A stretch of 64,000 nucleotides of DNA from Syntrophomonadaceae bacterium (GTDB lineage Bacteria; Bacillota; Syntrophomonadia; Syntrophomonadales; DTU052): positions 1-64,000 of the forward strand of contig JAAYEQ010000041.1 in NCBI GenBank assembly GCA_012728655.1. The letters are read 5' to 3'. Of this stretch, positions 19,817-27,565 are shown piece by piece. Numbering within the stretch: position 1 is the first letter of the stretch; each line of letters begins with the position of its first letter. Below the pieces are notes generated by a model. The model ran no database searches. It was not told the DNA's origin and saw only the letters and a list, made by a program, of their open reading frames with translations. A program made the translations under genes and the position numbers.

Positions 19817-19845
19817 ATGTTACAACTACGCCTTTTGTAAGTCAA
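19817..19845 (-). promoter_or_regulatory. Sigma-A-type promoter of the T-box transcript
   Basis: Minus strand TTGACT-N17-TAACAT. Confidence 0.7.
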
Positions 19846-20168
19846 CCCCTTTGTCTCGCTCTCCTTTCTGTATCTAGGCTTCTTTCTCCGCCGGATCCCC
19901 GTCCTTTTCCTGCCAGCCGCAAATCGCATCGGTCACCGCCCGCAATCTGCCGTACGTTAATCCCCGGCCCTTTCCTCTGCCTTGCCGAAATATTCCCGTC
20001 ATCCCGCTCTACAACCCTGTTCATCAGATAAGGCGCCTCTTTCCGATGCACCCAGAAAATATCCTTTCGTTAACTGGTATAGATAACGGGTGCAAGAGCA
20101 AAACTATCATTAGCATTTGACACCGGTTACGCGGGAACCAACCGGTCCCGAAAGGAGGTGTTAATTAC

Positions 20169-20285
20169 TTGGCTCGAAAAGAAGACCGCCTCCGTCAAGA
20201 ACGCGAGCGTCAGGAGCGCGAACAGCAGAGAGAACAACAGCGTCGTGAGGAACAGGAACAGCAGAACCGGAAAAGGAATTGTTAG
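20169..20285 (+). CDS. 38-aa R/E/Q-rich small protein (absent from ORF track)
   Basis: AAAGGAGGT Shine-Dalgarno, then TTG start: MARKEDRLRQERERQEREQQREQQRREEQEQQNRKRNC*, followed by a rho-independent terminator. Confidence 0.6.
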   Translation: MARKEDRLRQERERQEREQQREQQRREEQEQQNRKRNC

Positions 20286-20335
20286 TTGACCGGAACTCGT
20301 TAATGAGTAACGGGGCAACACATAAGTATAGTCCT

Positions 20336-20376
20336 CAAAGTGATGGCGCCCCCGTGGGGTGGCTGTCACTTTTTTG
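20336..20376 (+). terminator. Rho-independent terminator after the 38-aa ORF
   Basis: AAAGTGATGGCGCCCCCGTGGGGTGGCTGTCACTTTTTT stem plus T-run. Confidence 0.7.
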
Positions 20377-20531
20377 TGTTTGCCAACCCGGAAAGAACCA
20401 GATTTCAACACTAATTGCATCTATTGATATTGCTGCTAATATTTAGCCCGACATTCTTCATATTTTCTGCGAACATTTTGCGGCCCGGCTGCATATCATC
20501 AATTTAAGATTTACTGGGGAGGATAGTTTTT

Positions 20532-20744
20532 ATGAAGTTGACTGCCGAAGAGTATCATGTTGCTCAAAAGGTAAACAGCTACTTCCGTTCACCCGTCATG
20601 AGCCTCAGAGACAAGATATTCAACGCCAAACTGATTGCCCTGCACGACCTGGAACTTCACAATTTCACCTGTGAAACGGAAAGGGAAAAGCTCACCCGCT
20701 ACTCTCATATTCTGGACCAGATCATGCAGAAGATAAATGCGTAA
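20532..20744 (+). CDS. Small hypothetical protein
   Basis: 70 aa; GGGGAGGATAG upstream of ATG; helical charged sequence. C-terminus overlaps the 3' end of the convergent HdrA-like gene. Confidence 0.5.
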   Translation: MKLTAEEYHVAQKVNSYFRSPVMSLRDKIFNAKLIALHDLELHNFTCETEREKLTRYSHILDQIMQKINA

Positions 20745-21732
20745 GCAACAGTTCCGCTGCTGTCTGGCCACTGCCAAGGCTCTCAACAATAGTTTTGGGG
20801 CCGGTGCAGCAGCCGGCAGCAAAAACCCCCTCCTGATTGGTTGAGCCGTCAACACTGTCAATAAATCCCCATTTATCCCGAGCAATCCCCAGCATGTCGC
20901 CGACTGCCTGGCTGGAATGGGCAGGCAGCACCGCCGGACACAAGACCACCCAGTCGTAACGCCCCTGTCTGACTTCGGAGCGGGCGCTGTCTTCATATTT
21001 TACGATCAGGGTCTGATCATATGAACTGTAAACCCGTGAAGGCATCCCCCTTATATACGTTACCGGCCCCGGGTCGCCGGTCGCATAAACCGAATGATAT
21101 CTCTGGCCGTCCATCATGAAAATATCTACGGTAGCTCCGGGAATCCGGTCTACCAACAACCGGCCCAGTTTTTCCGAATAAAGACAGCATACCCGCGAAC
21201 AATAGGGAACGCCCCGGCTGTTTTCCCGCGACCCCAGACACCTGATTATGGCTATCCGCGGCATGATTCCCAGCTCTTCTTCCCAGTCGCCCGGTGCGTT
21301 CATCAGCTTTTCTTCCAGGTCCCGGGCGGTTACCACCCGCTCCAGCCTGCGGTAACCCATCTCACCGCGCAGCCCCGGATCAAAGAGTTCAAAGCCGGTA
21401 GCCAGTATGATCCCGGAAACGTCAATCCTTGCCGCTCCCGACGCTCCGCCCAGGTCTACCTGGAAGGCACTCTGGTTCCGGCGAACGGCCGAGATATGAC
21501 ATCCGGTCATCACTTGAATAAGCTGGTTGCTGCGCACCTGGTAAACCCGTTCCGCAACCAGGCAGGCTCCGCACCGGCGGCATTCATCCACCGCTTTGCA
21601 GTTGTAGATGCGGGGGCTTCCCCCCAACGTTTCTTCCTTTTCCACCAGGATTACCTCCTGATGGTTGGCCGCCAGTTGCAGGGCAGCGGCCAATCCGGCC
21701 GGGCCGCCGCCCACCACCATAATTCTGGCCAT
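20722..21732 (-). CDS. HdrA-like FAD-dependent oxidoreductase
   Basis: MARIMVVGGGPAGLAAALQLA, CRRCGACL, RCLGSRENSRGVPYCSRVCC, GVFAAGCCTGPKTI. Start trimmed from 21786. Confidence 0.85.
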   Translation of the reverse strand: MARIMVVGGGPAGLAAALQLAANHQEVILVEKEETLGGSPRIYNCKAVDECRRCGACLVAERVYQVRSNQLIQVMTGCHISAVRRNQSAFQVDLGGASGAARIDVSGIILATGFELFDPGLRGEMGYRRLERVVTARDLEEKLMNAPGDWEEELGIMPRIAIIRCLGSRENSRGVPYCSRVCCLYSEKLGRLLVDRIPGATVDIFMMDGQRYHSVYATGDPGPVTYIRGMPSRVYSSYDQTLIVKYEDSARSEVRQGRYDWVVLCPAVLPAHSSQAVGDMLGIARDKWGFIDSVDGSTNQEGVFAAGCCTGPKTIVESLGSGQTAAELLLTHLSSA

Positions 21733-21925
21733 GGCACCACTTCCTAACCCAAGATATACATGGCTTTCCCGGAAACACGGCCTCACCGCAGGCCGCTATT
21801 CCAGGCTCCCCGGTTTGAAAAAAAGGCCGGGATAACAGACAGGGCGCTTTTTCCCCTTTACCCGGGGCAAGCAGCGCTCCGTACAGGACTGGAATCAGCA
21901 GAAGCGCATTTATCGAAAAATCCAT

Positions 21926-22846
21926 TCAGTCATTTACCACGGGACGGGGGTACAGGCCGGCCCGGCGTACAATCTCAGGGACCACCTCTTCCCAGGCCAC
22001 CGCCATGATATGAACCCCCTTGACTCCGGGGATCTCCTTAACCTCCGCGATCTGCTCCACCACGATGTCGATAGCCTCCTTCTCAACATCCGCAGCGGCT
22101 TCCAGGCGCTCGCAAAGCTCATCGGGGACCATCATCCCCGCCACGTTCCTCTGCATGTAACGTGCCATGCGCGCCGATTTAATCGGCATAACCCCCGCCA
22201 GTACCGCCACCCGGTCAGTCAATCCCCGGTCGTTGATCATATCCATGAAACGCCGGAAGTGCTTTAGATCCAGAACACACTGGGTCTGGACGAATTCGGC
22301 CCCCGCTTCCACCTTTTTCTGCAGGCGGAGGGCGCGAAACTCAAAAGGATCGGCAAAGGGGTTTTCCACACATCCGATGAAAACATCAGGCCGGACCTTC
22401 ATTTCCTCTCCGCAGAGAAAACGGCCTTCGTCACGCATATCCTTAATGGTTTTTATCAACTGGATTGAGTCCAGGTCGAAAACATTCTTGGCCTGCGGGT
22501 GGTTGCCAAAGCTCTGATGGTCCCCCGTGAGGCACAGGACGTTTTTTATGCCCAGGGCGGCCGCTCCCAGGAGATCGGACTGCAAGCCGATCCGGTTTCG
22601 ATCGCGGCAGGTCATCTGGATTACCGGCTCCAGCCCCTTCTGCTGGATCAAAACCGCGGCTGCAATGCTGGACATGCGTACAATTGCAGTCTGGTTGTCA
22701 GTTATGTTGAAAGCATCGGCATATCCCCGCAGCAGATCGGCTTTGCGGTGAACAAAAGCGGCGTCGCAGCTCTTGGGAGGGCCAATTTCCGCCGTAACGG
22801 CAAAATGCCCTTCCTCCAGCACCCGTTTGAGATTACTCCCCCTCAT
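21926..22846 (-). CDS. metF: Methylenetetrahydrofolate reductase
   Basis: FAVTAEIGPPKSCD, DAFNITDNQTAIVRMSS, LCLTGDHQSFGNHPQAKNVFDLDSIQL, FVQTQCVLDLKHFRRFM. Confidence 0.92.
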   Translation of the reverse strand: MRGSNLKRVLEEGHFAVTAEIGPPKSCDAAFVHRKADLLRGYADAFNITDNQTAIVRMSSIAAAVLIQQKGLEPVIQMTCRDRNRIGLQSDLLGAAALGIKNVLCLTGDHQSFGNHPQAKNVFDLDSIQLIKTIKDMRDEGRFLCGEEMKVRPDVFIGCVENPFADPFEFRALRLQKKVEAGAEFVQTQCVLDLKHFRRFMDMINDRGLTDRVAVLAGVMPIKSARMARYMQRNVAGMMVPDELCERLEAAADVEKEAIDIVVEQIAEVKEIPGVKGVHIMAVAWEEVVPEIVRRAGLYPRPVVND

Positions 22847-23501
22847 CGAGCATCAAGTCCTCCCTCGCCATCTTCCGCACCCCGCCGTCCCGTGCGTGGG
22901 ACCAGTCTTTGGGGGGCTGTATCGCCAGCAGCCTTTCCAGTTGGTCCAAAACCTTCAACCGTTCGTAGATAAGCTGCCAGGCACAGTCAATCTCCGGTGA
23001 GATCTCGCACTTCCCATTCTTGGAACCCCCGCAGGGGCCGTTCATCAGGTTTTTGGAACAGCGGGCAACGGGACAGATCCCGCCGGTCCGATGCAGCATG
23101 CAGTCACCGCAGGCCTGACACCTTTCCACAAACAACCCGTGCTGCACCGGCATGCCCAGAAAGCGGGTATTCAACGCCGGCAACGTCTGGATCCCCCGGA
23201 AGTATTCATTCATGGCCTGCACCCCGATGCCGCAGGCGGTAGAAAGCACGATCTCATACCTCGGAATCGCCGTTTTCAACTGCTCCAGGAACTCCCACTC
23301 ACACTGCCGCGGTACCGCCAGGCTCTCAACCGTTGTTTCCGGGTCATCCATGTACAGGAGGCGGGCCAGGGTCTCAGCCTCCTGCAGGCCTCCGGTTTGG
23401 CAGACGGTCACACATCCGCCGCACCCGACCACCAGGATCCTCCGATAACCGTGGACCATATTCTTTATCTCCGCCAAGGGCTTAAGCTCCCCCACTATCA
23501 T
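22833..23501 (-). CDS. metV: MTHFR C-terminal-type protein (MetV-like)
   Basis: VVGCGGCVTVCQTGG ... CQACGDCMLHRTGGICPVARCSKNLMNGPCGGSKNGKCEI; 14-bp overlap with metF. Confidence 0.85.
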   Translation of the reverse strand: MIVGELKPLAEIKNMVHGYRRILVVGCGGCVTVCQTGGLQEAETLARLLYMDDPETTVESLAVPRQCEWEFLEQLKTAIPRYEIVLSTACGIGVQAMNEYFRGIQTLPALNTRFLGMPVQHGLFVERCQACGDCMLHRTGGICPVARCSKNLMNGPCGGSKNGKCEISPEIDCAWQLIYERLKVLDQLERLLAIQPPKDWSHARDGGVRKMAREDLMLDEGE

Positions 23502-24934
23502 AAGCCGCTAACCCTCCTCCATACCTCATCCGCTCGGTCCTGGGCCGATACCTGAACCACCTCAATACGGACAGGATTATTCAATAACCGGAACAAGCGG
23601 TTCAACCTCTCCGCCCGCAACTTGAGCCGCTTCCCTCCGTCCCGGTGCTGACACTTGCCGTCCCTGCAGGTCATAACAACCAGGCGCTCAATCCCGGGCC
23701 GCCACGCCCGCAGCATATCGGTAATTCCAATGCCCCCGGCACAGGGAAACAGCAGCTTGGGTATACCGCTGCCCTCAAGCAAGGGCCCGCCCGAATTCTC
23801 ACAGGCCAGGACCACGGCCTTAGTGCTTTCTTCCGGTTGTAGATGCAGCCTGATTGCCCGAGCCGGACATTCGGCATAACACCTTCCACAGTTGAAACAA
23901 GCCCGGGGATCGATAAACATGGCCTGTCCATACAGGTTTTCTGCGCCCTCTCTGATGCTTACCGCTCCATGGGGACAGGTCCGGTAACAGGTAAAACAGA
24001 GGGCACACAGTTCGCCCCTTACTTCATAGCGGCAGACCGGTTCGGCTTCTCCGGCCTGGGAACGAATCAGGGTCTTGACCGCTGCCAGAATCTCTTCCGG
24101 CGAAAGAGGCTCTCCCCATCCGGGGTCAACCTCCAGAATGCCCTTCCTCCGCGTCCGTAAGGGATAATACTCCTGACAATCCGCCCCGGCAATTCCCAGT
24201 ATTTTTCGTATCTGTCGGTAATCGGCCCTTACCCGGTCTCCGCTGAAGAACCACAAGCGGTCAGCTTCGATCACCCAGGAACCAATATCGCCCAGGGAAC
24301 GGCAGTCCAGGTAAACTTTTTGGCCGATAAATTCCCTGAAGCCTGCCGGGGTTTCTTCCCCTGCAGTTGGCTGCTTCGTGCCGCAAGCGGCGGATCCTCC
24401 GTCAAAATGAACCGCGGTATCCTTTAGAAAGACAACCCCCGCTCGACGGGCTTCCTGGTAGATCTCTTCTCCGTCCGGAAATCCCACCTGCACTTCATCG
24501 ACTATCAAAAATACCCGGTGGCCCCGCCGGGCCAGGGTCAGTGCTCCCTCCGCGATCTCCCGGAAAACTCCGGGGCGAACGCCATCCACAACCATAACTA
24601 TCGTCAGCGGTTGATCGGCTTCTTCGATGGTCCTGAATGCTGCCGGCACATCGAGCTCCAATTCCAGCACCACCACAATGGTTCCAGCTTCCTGCCGGAT
24701 CACTGAACCGCTCGTTTCAATCTGCAACGAAAAGCAACCGGCAGCACCGGCGACTTCGATCAGCCGGCTGTTCGGTAAAACAGTTATTCCCCTCGGTTGT
24801 TCCACCGCTTCTCCGGGCAGAGCCCATACAACAGGATGTTGACGGCCGATTTCCTCCGCCAGGCGAGATGCCAGTTCGCTCTCTCCCCATACAAGTACCT
24901 TGGGGTTGGTTTGAAAAGTCCGGGGGTATTCCAT
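23498..24934 (-). CDS. Fusion protein: 2x[4Fe-4S] ferredoxin domain plus MvhD-like C-terminus
   Basis: CALCFTCYRTCPHGAVSI and CFNCGRCYAECPARAI; C-terminal LFPCAGGIGITDMLRAWRPGIERLVVMTCRDGKCQHRDGG typical of MvhD. Start at RBS-linked ATG 24934. Confidence 0.82.
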   Translation of the reverse strand: MEYPRTFQTNPKVLVWGESELASRLAEEIGRQHPVVWALPGEAVEQPRGITVLPNSRLIEVAGAAGCFSLQIETSGSVIRQEAGTIVVVLELELDVPAAFRTIEEADQPLTIVMVVDGVRPGVFREIAEGALTLARRGHRVFLIVDEVQVGFPDGEEIYQEARRAGVVFLKDTAVHFDGGSAACGTKQPTAGEETPAGFREFIGQKVYLDCRSLGDIGSWVIEADRLWFFSGDRVRADYRQIRKILGIAGADCQEYYPLRTRRKGILEVDPGWGEPLSPEEILAAVKTLIRSQAGEAEPVCRYEVRGELCALCFTCYRTCPHGAVSIREGAENLYGQAMFIDPRACFNCGRCYAECPARAIRLHLQPEESTKAVVLACENSGGPLLEGSGIPKLLFPCAGGIGITDMLRAWRPGIERLVVMTCRDGKCQHRDGGKRLKLRAERLNRLFRLLNNPVRIEVVQVSAQDRADEVWRRVSGL

Positions 24935-25000
24935 AACTCCATCCTCCCCTAAACATATCAACATATTAGACTACCTCATTCAAACCTTCAACAAAATGTT

Positions 25001-25122
25001 AAAGCTGATGCCCGGGGTCTTTTGGAAGACCTCGCCATCAGCTTTAGCGAATTCAGACGGGTAATCCCGCTGCCGTGAGTCTTCAAGCTGTTCAGCCCGT
25101 CGTACTGTCGCCAAACCTCGCT
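25001..25122 (-). ncRNA. Candidate structured leader or 3'UTR upstream of the metFV/Hdr-like operon
   Basis: AAAGCTGATG/CATCAGCTTT (25001-25010/25036-25045) with inner GGTCTT/AAGACC; adjacent AGCGA/TCGCT (25046-25050/25118-25122) enclosing GACGGG/CCCGTC (25056-25061/25096-25101). Confidence 0.4.
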
Positions 25123-25130
25123 TTTTATAC

Positions 25131-25958
25131 TTAATAATAAACCAGGCCGATTACTCCGGGACCGGTATGGGAGCCTATTGTCGGCCCGACCTCACTCACC
25201 AGAATCGGTTTGGGAAAAAACGCTGCAATCCGTTCTTTCACTTCCAATGCTTCTGATTCCGCGTCCACATGACATATGGCGACTTCTGAAACCCTGCCGT
25301 TCTCCGCCTCGTCCTTCAGTTCTTCCAGTATGGTGTCAACCGCACGGCGCTTGCTTCTGACCTTCTTCAGGGCTTCAATTTTCCCGTCGATAATGCCAAG
25401 GATCGGCTTGACTTGCAGGAGATTGCCCACCAGACCGCCGGCCTTACTGAGGCGGCCTCCCCGGACCAGGTATTCCAGGTTATCCACGACAAAGCGGACC
25501 TTGATCTCCGCTCTCAATTTGACCAGTTCCTGAATAATCTGATCGCGGGCAAAACCCTGCCGGCCCATCTCGGCCGCCTTTAAAATCTGGAATCCCAGGC
25601 CCATTGCCGTACTGCGTGAATCCAAAACCGTAATATCATAATCCGGAAGCATGGCGGCTGCATTCTCGGCGGCATGAAACGTACCCGACAGCAGTTCCGA
25701 AATCACTATACATATGTAGGTCTCCTCAGGTCCGTATTTTTGAAAAGCTTTTACGAAATCACCGACCGGCGGCTGAGACGTGGTTGGAAAGTCGCTGGTG
25801 GATCTGAGTCGAGAATAGTACTCGTGGTTGCTCATTTCGCCTTCCCGAAACCTTATTTCCCCGAGGGTGATCTCCAGAGGAACCACTTCTATTTCATATT
25901 CTTCCAGTTTTTCGGGGGGCAAATATGAGGTACTGTCCGTAATGATACGTATACCCAA
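25131..25958 (-). CDS. DegV family fatty-acid-binding protein
   Basis: IRIITDSTSYLP, TTSQPPVGDF, TVLDSRSTAMGLG, FVVDNLEYLVRGGRLSKAGGLVGNLLQVKPIL, IGSHTGPGVIG. Confidence 0.93.
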   Translation of the reverse strand: MGIRIITDSTSYLPPEKLEEYEIEVVPLEITLGEIRFREGEMSNHEYYSRLRSTSDFPTTSQPPVGDFVKAFQKYGPEETYICIVISELLSGTFHAAENAAAMLPDYDITVLDSRSTAMGLGFQILKAAEMGRQGFARDQIIQELVKLRAEIKVRFVVDNLEYLVRGGRLSKAGGLVGNLLQVKPILGIIDGKIEALKKVRSKRRAVDTILEELKDEAENGRVSEVAICHVDAESEALEVKERIAAFFPKPILVSEVGPTIGSHTGPGVIGLVYY

Positions 25959-25989
25959 TATAATTCCTCCCTTCTCACCAATAATTATA

Positions 25990-26826
25990 TCAATAGTAAA
26001 TCAATGCCAGCCCTCCTGAGCCGATGTGCAGGCCCACTGCCGGACCGGCCTCGGCAATCATTATCGTCCCCGAGTATACCCGGGCCAACATCTGCCGCAA
26101 AGACTCGGCCTCCCCGGCGGCATTAACATGGGCAATGCCAACCCTTTCAATAATAGCCTTTTTGGCAGCCTTCTCAAAATCGCTGACCAAGCGCTGCAAA
26201 CCCTTGCGTTTACAACGCACTTTACCATAAAGCGCCAAACGCCCCTCGCGAACGGTCAATATCGGCCTTATCCCCAGCCAATCCCCGATAACACCCAGGG
26301 CTTTGGGCAGCCTTCCGCTGCGAACGAGGTTTTCGAGATTATCCACCAAGAAGAACAGTTTTATCTTTTCCCGGACAACGTTTATTTCTTCTATACATTG
26401 TAATACATTCTCCTTGGCCTTCTTCAAGGACTCACAGGCCTTCAATACCTGAAACCCCAAACCCAGGGTGGCGCTCAAGGAGTCTATTATTATGACGTTT
26501 CGATCTTTCACATATTCGGCCGCCGTCCGAGCGGACTGCACGGTTCCCGACAGGGCTGAGGATATGAATATCCCCAGGATATTGTCCCCGGGATTGGATT
26601 TGGCGGCAAACACCTTGATAAACTCACCCACCGAAGGCTGGGAAGTGGTGGGAAACTCCCGCGAATTCTTAAGTCTGTGGTAAAACTCGGAGTGCTTATA
26701 CTTTTCACCCTCCAGGAAATCCTCGCCTTCAAAATGAATATGAAAAGGGACTACCGTTATGTCATGTTCTTTCACTAGATCATCGGGGATATGTGCACTG
26801 CTGTCGGTAACGATTACCGTTGCCAA
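25990..26826 (-). CDS. DegV family fatty-acid-binding protein (paralogue)
   Basis: VIVTDSSAHIPDDL, TTSQPSVGEF, IIDSLSATLGLG, FLVDNLENLVRSGRLPKALGVIGDWLGIRPIL, GLHIGSGGLALIYY. Confidence 0.93.
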   Translation of the reverse strand: MATVIVTDSSAHIPDDLVKEHDITVVPFHIHFEGEDFLEGEKYKHSEFYHRLKNSREFPTTSQPSVGEFIKVFAAKSNPGDNILGIFISSALSGTVQSARTAAEYVKDRNVIIIDSLSATLGLGFQVLKACESLKKAKENVLQCIEEINVVREKIKLFFLVDNLENLVRSGRLPKALGVIGDWLGIRPILTVREGRLALYGKVRCKRKGLQRLVSDFEKAAKKAIIERVGIAHVNAAGEAESLRQMLARVYSGTIMIAEAGPAVGLHIGSGGLALIYY

Positions 26827-27081
26827 ACAAACTACCTCCTATCTTTAAGTATTGTCTCAGTGAGCCTCTTTTCTGCTGGTTAAGCATACATTTCGCCCAC
26901 CGCACTGCCTCGTACTATTCTTCCCAGTAAATTCCTGGATAAACAGGCCCCAATTGCATGCCGCCTCCCGGTCTAACCGGTTTTACAAGGGTTGCTGTTT
27001 ACGACTCTTGGGGGGCAAAGTATCATAAAGTCAGGGATGCCGACCCCTGTCTCACCAGTCTGCAATAAGGAAGCGTTTTTT

Positions 27082-27564
27082 ATGTCCAAGAGCAAAATAC
27101 CAAAGACAAATGCCCTGCGCTTGCTCGATCATCATGGAATAACGTATGAGGTCCGCACCTATGAAGCTCCCGACGGTTTCCTGGACGGGGTGTCGGTTGC
27201 CAGACAGGTGGGGATGAACCCCGCGGAAGTATTTAAAACTCTCGTGTTGCAAGGTACTACCGGAGAGTATTGTGTCTGCGTCATACCGGTGGAATGTACC
27301 CTTGACCTCAAAAAAGCCGCCCGGCATTTTGGTCAAAAGAAAGTTGAAATGATTCCCGCACGCGAGATCAAGTCAGTAACCGGGTATATAAAGGGCGGCT
27401 GTTCGCCCATCGGTATGAAAAAGCTGTTCAAAACCGCCATCGCCAGTCAGGCTGAGAGTATGGAACAGATCACGGTAAGCGCCGGGAAGGTCGGACTGCA
27501 GGTGACTCTGCCCACCAAAGCCTTGCAGGAGATAGTGAAGGCGGAATTTGCCGACCTGACTTAA
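27082..27564 (+). CDS. ybaK: Cys-tRNA(Pro) deacylase, YbaK/EbsC family
   Basis: KTNALRLLDHHGITYEV, VFKTLVLQG, VIPVECTLDLKKAARHFGQKKVEMI, GYIKGGCSPIGMKK. Confidence 0.88.
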   Translation: MSKSKIPKTNALRLLDHHGITYEVRTYEAPDGFLDGVSVARQVGMNPAEVFKTLVLQGTTGEYCVCVIPVECTLDLKKAARHFGQKKVEMIPAREIKSVTGYIKGGCSPIGMKKLFKTAIASQAESMEQITVSAGKVGLQVTLPTKALQEIVKAEFADLT

Positions 27565-27565
27565 C

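Noticed and set aside
21584-21925. 113-aa minus ORF starting right after the metF stop
   Set aside because: Runs out of frame through the start of the HdrA-like gene; only the first about 30 residues look hydrophobic, and the rest is a frame-shifted read of HdrA.
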